Assembly: GCA_032718475.1 (NCBI GenBank)
Contig: JAUCBJ010001794.1
Location: forward strand, 51,090 to 115,089
Source of the DNA: Nemertoderma westbladi
Lineage: Eukaryota > Xenacoelomorpha > Nemertodermatida > Nemertodermatidae
Direction of reading: 5' to 3'
DNA length: 64,000 nt
Under the pieces are notes generated by a model, which did not search any database, was not told where the DNA came from, and saw only the letters and a list, made by a program, of their open reading frames with translations. The position numbers and the translations under genes are program-made. Positions 21,741 through 32,771 of the stretch are shown one piece after another. Position 1 is the first letter of the stretch, and each line of letters opens with the position of its first letter.

Positions 21741-21991
21741 CATTGCGCCTATGGCGTTTTTTCGTTTATGTCTATTTTTCGAGCCCACGGCTCATGGACG
21801 AAATAGCGGAACATACCAGGGACCTTAGAATCGCGGTATCCAGCCGCTGTGAAAATTTCATCAAAATCGTTAGAGTAGTTTTGGCTATAGATCAGTCAGC
21901 CAGCCAGCCAGCCAGTCATCAATCAATCAGCCAACAATTCTTACAGTAATGAACCTCTCGGTTCCTAACTAGTGACGGGCCTAGCGGCCCG
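21741..21991 (+). repeat. Hairpin core HC18 (alpha, H1a, H2b)
   Basis: CCAGCCGCTG variant in the middle; H1a joined to H2b and then satellite. Confidence 0.9.
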
Positions 21992-22032
21992 ATAAGGAAC
22001 CGACTTTTTATTTCAAATAAAAGAGACAACGA

Positions 22033-23384
22033 GCTCGGCTCGGTCTTGCACGATTGGGCACGATTAAGTTCGACTTGGCTTGATCGGCTCAGTTTGGCTC
22101 GATTAGGCTCGGCTCGGCTCAGCTCGGCTCGGCTCGGCTCGGCTCGGCTCGGCTCGGCTCGATTAGGCTCGGCTCGGCTCGGCTCGGCTCGGCTCGGCTC
22201 GGCTCGGCTCGGCTCGGCTCGGCTCGGCTCGGCTCGGCTCGGCTCGGCTCGGCTCGGCTCGGGTCGGCTCGGCTCGGCTCGGCTCGGCTCGGCTCGGCTC
22301 GGCTCGGCTCGGCTTGGCTCGATTCGGCTTGGCTCGATTCGGCTTGGCTCGGCCTGGCTCGGCTCGGCTCGGCTCGGCTCGGCTCGGCTCGGCTCGGCTC
22401 GGCTCGGCTCGGCTCGGCTCGGCTCGGCTCGGCTCGGCTCGGCTCGGCTCGGCTCGGCTCGGCTCGGCTCGGCTCGGCTCGGCTCGGCTCGGCTCGGCTC
22501 GGCTCGGCTCGGCTCGGCTCGGCTCGGCTCGGCTCGGCTCGGCTCGGCTCGGCTTGGCTCGGCTCGGCTCAGCTTGGCTCGGCTCGGCTCGGCTCGGCTC
22601 GGCTTGGCTCGATTCGGCTTGGCTCGGACTGGCTCGGCTCGACTCGACTCGGCTCGGCTCGGCTCGGCTCAGTTCGGCTCGGCTCGGTTCGGCTAAGCTC
22701 GGCTCGGCTCGGCTCGGCTCGGCTCGGCTCGGCTCGGCTCGGCTCGGCTCGGCTCGGCTCGGCTCGGCTCGGCTCGGCTCGGCTCGGCTCGGCTCGGCTC
22801 GGCTCGGCTCGGCTCGGCTCGGCTCTGCTCGGCTCGGCTCGGCTCGGCTCGGCTTGGCTCGGCTCAGCTTGGCTCGGCTCGGCTCGGCTCGGCTCGGCTC
22901 AGCTCGGCCCGGCTCGGCTCGGCTTGGCCCGGCTCGGCCCGGCTCGGCTCGGCTCGGCTCGGCTCGGCTCGGCTCGGCTCGGCTCGGCTCGGCTCGGCTC
23001 GGCTCGGGACGGCACGGCACGGCACGGCTTGGCTTGGCTCGGCACGGCTCGGCTCGGCTCGGCTCATCACAGCTCGGCTCGGCTCGGCTCGGCTCGGCTC
23101 GGCTCGGCTCGGCTCGGCTCGGCTCGGCTCGGCTCGGCTCGGCTCGGCTCGGCTCGGCTCGGCTCGGCTCGGCTCGGCTCGGCTCGGCTCGGCTCGGCTC
23201 GGCTCGGCTCGGCTCGGCTCGGCTCGGCTCGGCTCGGCTCGGCTCGGCTCGGCTCGGCTCGGCTCGGCTCGGCTCGGCTCGGCTCGGCTCGGCTCGGTTC
23301 GGCTCAGCTCGGCTTGGCTCGGCTCGGCTTGGCTCGGCTCGGCTCGGCTCGGCTTGGCTCGGCTTGGCTCGGCTTGGCTCGGTC
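22033..23384. repeat. (GGCTC)n satellite (S3), ~1.35 kb
   Basis: Mostly pure; shares interspersed variants with S2 (GGCTTGGCTCGATTCGGCTTGG, GGCCCGGCTCGGCCC, GGCACGG clusters), so S2 and S3 are recent relatives. Confidence 0.96.
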
Positions 23385-23394
23385 TGAGTCGACT

Positions 23395-23645
23395 CCCCGT
23401 GCTGCTCGAAGGGCGCAAATACATATATCGAAGGGTCAAAGCAAAACTCACGTGCTGCTCGAAGGGACAAAGTCAAACAATGTGTCTATTATTTGATGTA
23501 ATTCACGTGCTGCTCGAAGGGCGCAAATACATATATCGAAAGGTCAAAGCAAAACTCACGTGCTGCTCGAAGGGACAAAGTCAAACATTGTGTCTATTAT
23601 TTGATCATCTCACGTGCTGCTAGAAGGGCGCAACTACATATATCG
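23395..23645 (+). repeat. CACGTG C-array (S3)
   Basis: Five units as in S2; one has CGAAAGGTC in place of CGAAGGGTC. Confidence 0.92.
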
Positions 23646-23881
23646 AAACAAGCCCCTGTCTTGTATTTTAATTATATCAGAAATCGTTGCCTTCAGTACA
23701 AATATCTAAAAATTCATTCACCTGAAGTATGGGTAACATTATAAATTCGTTTTTCGCACAGTAGAGTTAACTAAGCAAATACCCTCCAGGTTGACTGAAT
23801 GATTTTATTAATGTTTGCCATGCATAATGTACTATATTTGGGTCCCATGACCCACCCCATTGAACAGCTTTGCTTACATCT
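23646..23881 (+). repeat. S-unit distal block (S3), left part
   Basis: Reads as the S2 distal block up to TTGCTTACATCT, where the TIR element begins. Confidence 0.88.
23878..23881. repeat. Target-site duplication ATCT, left
   Basis: Empty copies read TTACATCTGATAGAG. Here ATCT is found before the element and again at 26,595-26,598. If the TIR is one base longer on each side (T...A), the duplication would instead be the 2 bp TC. Confidence 0.75.
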
Positions 23882-23918
23882 CGTCACCTTCAAGGCAGAA
23901 CCCCCTAAGTCGATTTTT
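23882..23918 (+). repeat. Left terminal inverted repeat (37 bp)
   Basis: Begins CGTCACCTTCAAGGCAG and ends GTCGATTTTT; perfect match to the reverse complement of 26,558-26,594. Confidence 0.95.
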
Positions 23919-24210
23919 TTCGATTTTCATGTTTTTGACTTTTTGGGTAATTCGATATCGGCTTTTTCGTCTGGCAGAACCCCGAAGCTTTTCTACCAGC
24001 CATTTTTGAGTTATAAGCCAAAGACAGTTCCCCGTAACTTATGCCCACTTCGAGGCAGAACCCCCCAAGTCTATAATTGGCTTGCAAAACACCGTAAATT
24101 CAAGTATATGAAATTCAGTCCACCTGGCAAAACCCCTTAAATTAGAAATAACATCATGTAAAACCCCGTAAATCAGAAACAATAGCCTGGCAAAACCCCG
24201 TAATTTATCA
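23894..24210 (+). repeat. Subterminal GGCARAACCCC direct repeats
   Basis: Six copies at about 23,894, 23,973, 24,054, 24,126, 24,158 and 24,188, several followed by GTAA or TTAA. The first lies inside the TIR. Such subterminal arrays are often transposase-binding sites in DNA transposons; that role is inferred. Confidence 0.75.
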
Positions 24211-24234
24211 TTTATACTGGTTTGTATTGCGGCC

Positions 24235-24272
24235 AGGACACAAATATTAATGAGGGACACAAACATTATTGA
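24235..24272 (-). repeat. Two reverse-oriented units of the 19-bp minisatellite
   Basis: GGACACAAATATTAATGA and GGGACACAAACATTATTGA are reverse complements of the unit arrayed on the plus strand at 24,655-25,511. Confidence 0.8.
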
Positions 24273-24400
24273 CCCCCCCCCACCCACACCCCGGCTGGTA
24301 TACCCCCATATTTTCAATTTACCTCCTACCACCACCATTCATTTTACCCCCCCCCCCCCCCCCCTCCCCGATTCCTATCTCCCCCTCATGTTCATCATTT
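24270..24400. repeat. C-rich low-complexity stretch
   Basis: Runs of 9 and about 20 C with CCCACACCCCGG and CTCCCC text between. No gene; a 75-codon proline-rich frame here is compositional. Confidence 0.85.
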
Positions 24401-24434
24401 TTTTACTCCTACTCCTTCCCTTTTTACTAACAAC

Positions 24435-24522
24435 ATCGTTTATTGTTTTGGTTAGAAAAAACATCTCTGTAACCTGATCCTTTCCTTCAATTGGCAATAA
24501 CATAGTTTATTGGTTTGGTCAG
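24435..24522 (-). repeat. Reverse-complement copy (~1.3 units) of the 68-bp minisatellite of block D
   Basis: On the minus strand: AACCAAAACAATAAACGAT, GGAAAGGATCAGGTTACAGA and CCAAACCAATAAACTATG, in the same order and near-identical spacing (67 bp) as at 46,431-47,000. Confidence 0.85.
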
Positions 24523-24654
24523 ATTAATATGTTATTATTTATTGTTGTTATTTTATTGCTTGACAGTAATGAGAATTGTAATACTGTAATATATTGTATG
24601 TATATGGGTGGTAACATGAATCATACTAAGTGCGAAGGGCGATAGTGCCCATGA

Positions 24655-25511
24655 TTAATGTTTGTGCCCTTGATTGATATCTGTCCCTCGTTTATTGTTT
24701 GTGTCCCTCATTAATGTTTGTGTATTTCATTAATGTTTGTGTCCCTCATTAATGTTTGTGTCCCTCATTAATGTTTGTGACCCTCATTAATGTTTGTGTC
24801 CCTCATTAATGTTTGTGCCCCTCATTAATGTTTGTGTCCCTCATTAATGTTTGTGTCCCTCATTAATGTTTGTGTACCTCATTAATGTTTGTGTCCCTCA
24901 TTAATGTTTGTGTACCTCATTAATGTTTGCGTCCCTCATTAATGTTTGTGTCCCTCATTAATGTTTGTATCCCTCATTAATGTTTGTGGCCTTGATTGAT
25001 ATCTGTCCCTCGTTTATTGTTTGTGTCCCTCATTAATGTTTGTGTCCCTCATTAATGTTTGTGTACCTCATTAAATTTTGCGTCCCTCATTAATGTTTGT
25101 GTCCCTCATTAATGTTTGTATCCCTCATTAATGTTTGTGCCCTTGATTGATATCTGTCCCTCGTTTATTGTTTGTGTCCCTCATTAATGTTTGTGTCGCT
25201 CATTAATGTTTGTGTCCCTCATTAATATTTGTGTACCTCATTAATGTTAGTGTCCCTCAATTAATGTTTGTGTCCCTCATTAATGTTGTATCCCTCATTA
25301 ATGTTTGTGTCCCTCATTAATATTTGTGTCCCTCATTAATGTTTGTGTCCCTCATTAATGTTTGTGTCCTACATCAATGTTTATGTCCCACATTAATGTT
25401 TGTCACCCTGATTAATGTTTGTCCCACATTAATGTTTGTGGCGCTGATAAATATCTATCCCTCATTTAATGTTTGTGGCGCTGATAAATATCTATCCCTC
25501 ATTTTGTTTTT
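24655..25511 (+). repeat. 19-bp minisatellite, about 45 units
   Basis: Unit TGTTTGTGTCCCTCATTAA. A variant stretch (GATTGATATCTGTCCCTCG) recurs near 24,670, 24,990 and 25,141, showing larger-scale duplication inside the array. Units toward the right end degenerate (GCGCTGATAAATATCTATCC twice). No gene. Confidence 0.93.
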
Positions 25512-25725
25512 GTCCAAGTTGCTATAAGTTACTCTAGGTTGCCGGACGTTTTGGACAATTTGGTCAGCAACTAGCAACTTAATTTGAGCAACATTAACTT
25601 TTAGTCTCCGTTATATGAGGCATCTTTAACAGCAACAAAGTTCGCGTTTACATAGAGCAACTTGATCGGCAACCTGAAATGCTTACTAAGTTGCTGATAG
25701 AGTTGCTCAGAATGTTGCCACGTAC
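25508..25725. repeat. Cluster of GTTGCT / AGCAAC motifs on both strands
   Basis: AAGTTGCT, GGTTGCC, AGCAACTT, GAGCAAC, AACAGCAAC, GAGCAACTT, GGCAACC, AAGTTGCTG, GAGTTGCTC and TGTTGCC occur within ~220 bp and can pair in several ways. Confidence 0.7.
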
Positions 25726-26227
25726 TGTAGAAAAAACAGGTCTTTAATTATTCGTCATGACGTAATGTAAGTGAACTTTACTTTAACGTAGCTGTAACCC
25801 TGTAGCTAGACTTTGTTCTTACTGTAGAGTACCACCCATGGCTATATTTTGTACTTAGAGTTCCGCTTTCTTGAATCTAAATTTTCTTCTTATAGTTCTG
25901 CATTTGGCTACATTTTGTTCAATTTGTATTGATACATGATTCTAACTACAGTCCCGTACTTATTTTAGAAGCAATTAATACCAAAATATCAAAAACTTAT
26001 GGAGCCCTTTAGAATTTTGAATTCAACAATTTCCAACATGTGCGTGTATGTTAGCTATATTGTATGTGATTATTTGTTATTATTGCGTTTACAGGTAATA
26101 CTAACACCTGATCATGTGCTAGTTAACATGTTAGATAGCACGTATTAGCTAATAACAAATGCGCACATGTATTACGTGCGCACTACGCACTAAATAATTA
26201 AGGACGTACGATACGCCTTGGCTATTA
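25726..26227. other. Unassigned internal part of the TIR element
   Basis: AT-rich with short inverted repeats: ATTTGTTATT (26,072) with AATAACAAAT (26,151), and GTGCTA with TAGCAC between them. No convincing frame. Confidence 0.6.
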
Positions 26228-26424
26228 TTTGATATATTTTGCGTGTTTTTTGTAAAAATTCGGACTTATGGTGTTTTACCAAATTGAGGATACCTTGTTT
26301 TCTAGGCAATACCCCGCAACTATCGTATAGTTACGGGATAATACCAGAAAATGGTGTTCCCCCTTGTTTTGGCAAAACACCATAAGTCCGAATTTTTACA
26401 TAAAAACCGCAATATATTTCAAAG
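26228..26424. repeat. Foldback (imperfect palindrome) inside the TIR element
   Basis: Arms 26,252-26,277 and 26,374-26,399 are a perfect 26-bp inverted repeat; the centre is CCCGCAACTAT-CGT-ATAGTTACGGG (one mismatch) at 26,313-26,337. Weaker matching extends outward to about 26,228 and 26,424. Could be a nested MITE or an intrinsic hairpin. Confidence 0.85.
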
Positions 26425-26557
26425 GTTATTCTAAATCAAATTGAAAGTTTAGTTATATGAATTCTATATATATTTAGTTATCAAAAAACACAATAACAAG
26501 TAAACTGAGGCATCTCTTTAAAAAATAAACAGTTTTTATCGATTATCTCAGAACTAC

Positions 26558-26594
26558 AAAAATCGACTTAGGGGGTTCTGCCTTGAAGGTGACG
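26558..26594 (-). repeat. Right terminal inverted repeat (37 bp)
   Basis: Reverse complement of the left end. The ATCT duplication follows at 26,595-26,598. Confidence 0.95.
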
Positions 26595-26981
26595 ATCTGA
26601 TAGAGAGTAATCCCAAATTAACTTCCCTCTACGAAAATTATTTTAATTAAATACATGCAACATAGCAGTCTACTCTACAGTCAACAGTAGTAGGCCTACA
26701 CAATAACTAAAATGGCATTCAGCTTACCAGCTATTCGCATTAAGCTAATAGATATTCGATTTCATTGGATTCAGTGACTGTGTGAGGGCTATTGGGAGAG
26801 CAATCAGCTTATGATGTAATACATTAGAATACCATGGCTTTTGTTTGCTTACTGTCTGAGTTGTAGAGTGAGGATAATACTTGGCAGAGAAAGCATTTCC
26901 TTGTTAGGTGTCCATTCCTATAGAATAGCATTACTAGGCTATCTCTATCCATTTTTCATGAGTGCCAGCTGGTGTTTTTAT
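26595..26981 (+). repeat. S-unit distal block (S3), right part
   Basis: Continues the interrupted block from ATCTGATAGAGAG to the core. Carries GGTGTCCATTCC where the other copies read GGTGGCCATTCC. Confidence 0.88.
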
Positions 26982-27221
26982 CATTGCGCCTATGGCGTTT
27001 TTTCGTTTATGTCTATTTTTCGAGCCCACGGCTCATGGACGAAATAGCGGAACATACCAGGGACCTTAGAATCGCGGTATCTAGCCGCTGTGAAAATTTC
27101 ATCAAAATCGTTAGAGTAGTTTTGGCTGTAGGTCAGTCAATCAATCAGTCAGCCAGCCTCGAGCAATTCTTACAGTAATGAACCTTTCGGTTCCTAACTA
27201 GAGACGGCGTCAAGACGCCGT
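26982..27221 (+). repeat. Hairpin core HC19 (alpha, H1a, H2a)
   Basis: H1a loop TTTC instead of TCTC, stem intact. The array has CAAT units and ends CAGCCTCGAGC. Confidence 0.9.
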
Positions 27222-28063
27222 TAAGCAAGTCGGAAGTCATCAATCAAATATAAATTCCCTCAACAATGTTTACCTATGGTCAGAATGGAAGGGCTATTTA
27301 CCTATGGTCAGAGAGAGATCCCACTCTGTAATTTGGCAATTGCTCAAATTCATTCAGTTGAATGGCACAGTAGAGTGAACTAAACTAAATTCCCTCAACA
27401 ATGTTTGGCTATGGTCTGAAAGAACTAACAGTCATTCAGCTTGCACAATGTCAATCACCTACAGTATAAAACATTTAGAATGCCACAGTGTGTATCCTGA
27501 TACAGATAATAAGCAGTGATATATATATTTCAAACTATAATGTTAGTGTTAGCCTTACACAGTATCAGTATGAGGCAAAGTAAACATTCCACCTTATAAG
27601 CATACTGCCTCCACAGAATTAATGTTGGCCGAAAGATTTAAAAATAAAACAATTATTATTATAAATACAGTGCAATCCAATAGTACCCAACACACTGTGT
27701 AACTAACAGTCAATCAGCTTACACGTCAATTAACATAGAAGAGAGAGTAACCTTGTAGATCGCCATAGAAAGAATTGGGAAGAGTTATTCAGCTGAGGCT
27801 GTAATAGCCGGCTAACCCAGTGAATGATTATAAAGTTGGCACTGTATGTACTTCCTTGTTAGGTGGCTCCCTATAGAATAGCAAACCAACCAGTTGATGT
27901 TTGCTTTGCAGAGAGTGGTTGGTAGGGCCTAAACAAACAGTATGGGTGTACTAAGTACAATAATCTTGGCAACCTCATCGATTTATTACTAACATTTTGT
28001 GTAGAAATGCATTACATAAGCCATTTTTCATCAGGACACCAGCTGTCATTGGTGTTATTTTAC
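27222..28063 (+). repeat. Spacer A12 (842 bp)
   Basis: A form with private variants GAGGCAAAGTAAAC and AGAATTGGG that recur only at 50,272-51,113. No gene seen. Confidence 0.88.
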
Positions 28064-28303
28064 CATAGCGCCTATGGCGTTTTTTCGTTTATCTCTATTT
28101 TTCAAGCCCAGAGGCTATGGACGGAGTAGCCGATCATGCCAGGGACCTTAGAATCGCGGTATCAAGCTGCTGTGAAAATTTCATCAAAATCGTTAGAGTA
28201 GTTTTGGCTGTAGGTCAGTCAGTCAGTCAGTCAGCCAGTCAATCAATCAGCAAACAATTCTTACAGTAATCAAGTCTAACGACTTGCTAACTAGTGACGG
28301 GCC
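28064..28303 (+). repeat. Hairpin core HC20 (beta, H1b, H2b)
   Basis: Starts CATAGCGCC rather than CATTGCGCC, which allows a competing stem ATAG-CGC-CTAT. Second stem AAGCC...; GTATCAAGCTGCTG in the middle. All shared with HC34. Confidence 0.9.
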
Positions 28304-29564
28304 TAGCGGCCCGATAAGGAACCGACTTTTTATTTTATTAAATAAAAGAGACAACGAGAATTAGTATAGAACTAATAATTATCTAAAAATACAATCATAT
28401 TTCATACAATAATTATTAATAAATTCGATATATTATTAGTTGCTCAATTCTAGAACAAAATCGACCTGCAACTAGTGAAGACCTCGTTTTGGAATTTCGA
28501 AACCACGCTGGTGCGATGCGCGATATCGTGTTTAGTTAATAAATTGAAAACTCCATCAATTCATGTGCAATCAGTAATAAGAAATCGCTATAAATGTAAT
28601 TAAATAAAAATTATTCTAGAAAAATTTTCCTCAAAAAGTATGAAGTCTTGGCATTGGTGACGCGAAACTAGGCTAGTGAGATTCAGGATATTGCGTTTAA
28701 TATAAAAATCGAAAACGCTATCGAATTCCGTAAAGGCGTTAATAAAATACTGCAACTTTTTTGAAATTTGTAAAATTCTAGAACTAGAAAAAAATAATTT
28801 TTGAACGGCGCTGTTTGGGGTTTCGAAACATGGATAGGCTGAAAGAGGACATCGAATTAAGTTGAAAAATGAAAACCCTATCGAATTTAGACAAAGCGTT
28901 CCGGAGTTATAGCGGATCGAAAAAAATTGACCCCCCCAGTCGCCAAAAATTTACAGTAATTTAAAATTTTGCAAAAAAAATTTTTTGCGTTATTTTTGAT
29001 GGCGAATCGATTGGCAGTACTGGCTACGAAAAATTTTTTTTTGAAATTTTTGGTCAGAAAAAAAACATGGAAAAAGTATATTTTTAAAAAGATTTGATGT
29101 CTTTGCCTATGGTCAGAGAATGATCCAACACTGTAACTTGGCAATCGCTCAAATCCATTCAGCTGAATGGCACAGTAGAGTTACCTAAAGTAAATTCCCT
29201 ATACAATGTTCTGAAGGGGAGACTGACAGAGTAATCCAACAATAAAACATGTTGCAATAATGTTGGCATTGTAGCCAACTCACTGTGTACTTAACAGTCA
29301 TTCAGCTTACATTAGCAGAGTGAGATATTTCTATAGATTGCATTGGGAAGAGTAATTCAGCTGAGGCGATAATAGATTTCAAACTAAACCAACCACCAGT
29401 CAATGTTTGCTTTGACAGAAAGTGCAGGGCCTAAACAAACAGTATGGGTGTACTAAGTATAATAATCTTGGCAACCTCATCGATTTATTACTAAGCCTTG
29501 TGTAGAAATGCATTACATAAACCATTTTTCATCAGGACACCAGCTGTCATTGGTGTTATTTTAC
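28304..29564 (+). repeat. Spacer B5 (1,261 bp)
   Basis: Poly-C about 7 at 28,931. Its 3' part (GAGTTACCTAAAG, AAACATGTTGCAAT, AACCACCAGTC) is shared only with B12. No gene seen. Confidence 0.88.
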
Positions 29565-29796
29565 CATTGCGCCTATGGCGTTTTTTCGTTTATGTCTATT
29601 TTTCGAGCCCACGGCTCATGGACGAAATAGCGGAACATACCAGGGACCTTAGAATCGCGGTATCTACCCGCTGTGAAAATTTAATCAAATTCGTTAGAGT
29701 AGTTTTGGCTGTAGATCAGCCAGTCAGCCAGTCAGCCAACAATTCTTACAGTAATGAACCTCTCGGTTCCTAACTAGTGACGGGCCTAGCGGCCCG
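29565..29796 (+). repeat. Hairpin core HC21 (alpha, H1a, H2b)
   Basis: Private changes CTACCCGCTG and AATTTAATCAAATTCG shared with HC30. Short tetramer array, five units. Confidence 0.9.
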
Positions 29797-31046
29797 ATAA
29801 GGAACCGACTTTTTATTTTAAATAAGAGACAACGAGAATTAGCATAGAACTAATAATTATGTAAAAATACAATCATATTTCATACAATAATTATTAATAA
29901 ATTCGATCTATTATTAGTTGCTCAATTCTAGAACATAATCGACCTGTAACTAGTGAAGACCTCGTTTTGGAATTTCGAAACTTCACTGGTGCGATGCGCG
30001 ATATCGTGTTTAGTTAATAAATTGAAAACTCCATCAATTCAAGTGCAACCAGTAATAAGAAATCGCGATAAATGTAATTAAATAAAAATTATTCTAGAAA
30101 AATTTTCCTCAAAAAGTATGAAGTCTTGGCGTTGGTGACGCGAAACTAGGCTAGTGAGATTCAGGATATTGCGTTTAATATAAAAATCGAATACGCTATC
30201 GAATTCCGTAAAGGGGTTAATAAAATACTGCAACTTTTTTGAAATTTGTAAAATTCTAGAACTGGAAAAAATTAATTTTTGAACGGCGCTGTTTGGGGTT
30301 TGGAAACATGGATAGGCTGAAAGAGGACATCAAATTAAGTTGAAAAATGAAAACCCCATCGAATTTGGACAAAGCATTCCGGAGTTATAGCGGATCGAAA
30401 AAAATTGACCCCCCCCAGTCGCCAAAAATTTACAGTAATTTAAAATTTTGCAAAAAAAATTTTTTGCGTTATTTTTGATGGCGAATCGATTGGCAGTACT
30501 GGCTACGAAAAAATTTTTTTTGAAATTTTTGGTCAGAAAAAAAAACATGGAAAAAGTATATTTTTAAAAACATTTGATGTCTTTGCCTATGGTCAGAGAA
30601 TGATCCAACTCTGTAACTTGGCAATCGCTCAAATCCATTCAGCTGAATGGCACAGTAGAGTAAACTAAAGTAAGTTCCCTATACAATGTTCTGAAGGGGT
30701 GACTGACAGAGAGTAATCCAACAATAAAACATTTTGCAATAATGTTGGCATTAATGTAGCCAACTCACTGTGTAAGTAACAGTCATTCAGCTTACATTAG
30801 CAGAGTGAGATATTCCCATACAATGCATTGGGAAGAGTAATTCAGCTGAGGCGATATTAGATTTCAAACTAAAGCAACCAGTTAATATTTGCTTTGACAG
30901 AGTGTCCTAGGGCCTAAACAAACAGTATGGGTGTACTGAGTACAATAATCTTGGCAACCTCATCGATTTATACTAAGCCTTGTGTAGAAATCCATTACAT
31001 AAGCCATTTTTCATCACGACACCAGCTGTTATTGGTGTTATTTTAC
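29797..31046 (+). repeat. Spacer B6 (1,250 bp)
   Basis: Full B spacer, poly-C about 8. No gene seen. Confidence 0.88.
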
Positions 31047-31294
31047 CATTGCGCCTATGGCGTTTTTTCGTTTATGTCTATTTTTCGAGCCCACGGCTCA
31101 TGGACGAAATAGCGGAACATACCAGGGACCTTAGAATCGCGGTATCTAGCCGCTGTGAAAATTTCATCAAAATCGTTAGAGTAGTTTTGGCTGTAGGTCA
31201 GTCAGTCAGTCAGTCAGCCAGTCAATCAATCAGCAAACAATTCTTACAGTAATGAACCTCTCGGTTCCTAACTAGTGACGGGCCTAGCGGCCCG
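31047..31294 (+). repeat. Hairpin core HC22 (alpha, H1a, H2b)
   Basis: Array preceded by GTAGGTCAG and containing CAAT units, as in HC20; alpha core otherwise standard. Confidence 0.9.
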
Positions 31295-32531
31295 ATAAGG
31301 AACCGACTTTTTATTTTATTAAATAAAAGAGACACCGAGAATTAGTATAGAACTAATAATTATCTAAAAATACAATCATATTTCATACAATAATTATTAA
31401 TAAATTCGATCTATTATTAGTTTCTCAATTCTAGAACAAAATCGACCTGCAACTAGTGAAGACCTCGTTTTAGAATTTCGAAACCACGCTGGTGCGATGC
31501 GCGATATCGTGTTTAGTTAATAAATTGAAAACTCCATCAATTCATGTGCAATCAGTAATAAGAAATCGCTATAAATGTAATTAAATAAAAATTATTCTAG
31601 AAAAATTTTCCTCAAAAAATATGAAATCTTGGCATTGGTGACGCGAAACTAGGCTAGTGAGATTCAGGATATTGCGTTTAATATAAAAATCGAAAACGCT
31701 ATCGAATTCCGTAAAGGCGTTAATAAAATACTGCAACTTTTTTGAAATTTGTAAAATTCTAGAACTAGAAAAAATTAATTTTTGAACGGCGCTGTTTGGG
31801 GTTTCGAAACATGGATAGGCTGAAAGAGGACATCGAATTAAGTTGAAAAATAAAAACCCCATCGAATTTGGACAAAGCGTTCCGGAGTTATAGCGGATCG
31901 AAAAAAATTGACCCCCCCCAGTCGCCAAAAATTTACAGTAATTTAAAATTTTGCAAAAAAAATTTTTTGCGTTATTTTTGATGGCAAATCGATTGACAGT
32001 ACTGGCTATGAAAAAATCTTTTTGAAATTTTTGGTCAGAAAAAAAACATGGAAAAAGTATCTTTTTAAAAAGATTTGCTGTCTTTGCCTATGGTCAGAGA
32101 ATGATCCAACTCTGTTACTTGGCAATCGCTCAAATCCATTCAGCTGAATGGCACAGTAGAGTAAACTAAAGTATATTCCCTATACAATGTTCTGAAGGGG
32201 AGACTGACAGAGAGTCCAACAATAAAACATTTTGCAAAAATGTTGACATTAATGTAGCCAACTCACTGTGTACTTAAGTCATTCAGCTTACATTAGCAGA
32301 GGGAGATATTCCCATAGAGTGCGCATTGGGAAGAGTAATTCAGCTGAGGCAATAATAGATTTCAAACTAAACCAACCAGTTAACAGAGTGTCCTAAGGCC
32401 TAAACAAACAGTATTGGTGTACTAAGTGAATAATCTTGGCAACCTCATCGATTTATACTAAGCCTTGTGTAGAAATCCATTACGTAAGCCATTTTTCATC
32501 ACGACACCAGCTGTTATTGGTGATATTTTAC
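31295..32531 (+). repeat. Spacer B7 (1,237 bp)
   Basis: Poly-C 8. AACCAGTTAACAGAGTGTCC shows loss of the usual ATATTTGCTTTG. The palindrome before the core is decayed (GTACTAAGTGAAT). No gene seen. Confidence 0.88.
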
Positions 32532-32771
32532 CATTGCGCCTATGGCGTTTTTTCGTTTATGTCTATTTTTCGAGCCCACGGCTCATGGACGAAATAGCGG
32601 AACATATCAGGGACCTTAGAATCGCGGTATCCAGCCGCTGTGAAAATTTCATCAAAATCGTTAGAGTAGTTTTGGCTATAGATTAGCCAGCCAGCCAGTC
32701 AATCAATCAGCCAACAATTCTTACAGTAATGAACCTCTCGGTTCCTAACTAGTGACGGGCCTAGCGGCCCG
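32532..32771 (+). repeat. Hairpin core HC23 (alpha, H1a, H2b)
   Basis: GGCTATAGATTAGCC before the array; CATATCAGGG variant. Confidence 0.9.

Larger units (their letters stand above)
23882..26594. mobile_element. 2,713-bp non-autonomous DNA transposon with 37-bp TIRs
   Basis: Ends are perfect inverted repeats of 37 bp starting CGTCACCTTCAAGG. It interrupts an S distal block that is intact in seven or more other copies, with ATCT on both sides. Inside, from left: GGCAAAACCCC-type direct repeats, a C-rich stretch, minus-strand units of two minisatellites, a 19-bp minisatellite, a GTTGCT/AGCAAC cluster and a foldback. No transposase-like frame, so it would need help from elsewhere. The TIR start and 4-bp duplication do not let me name a superfamily. 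Confidence 0.92.
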
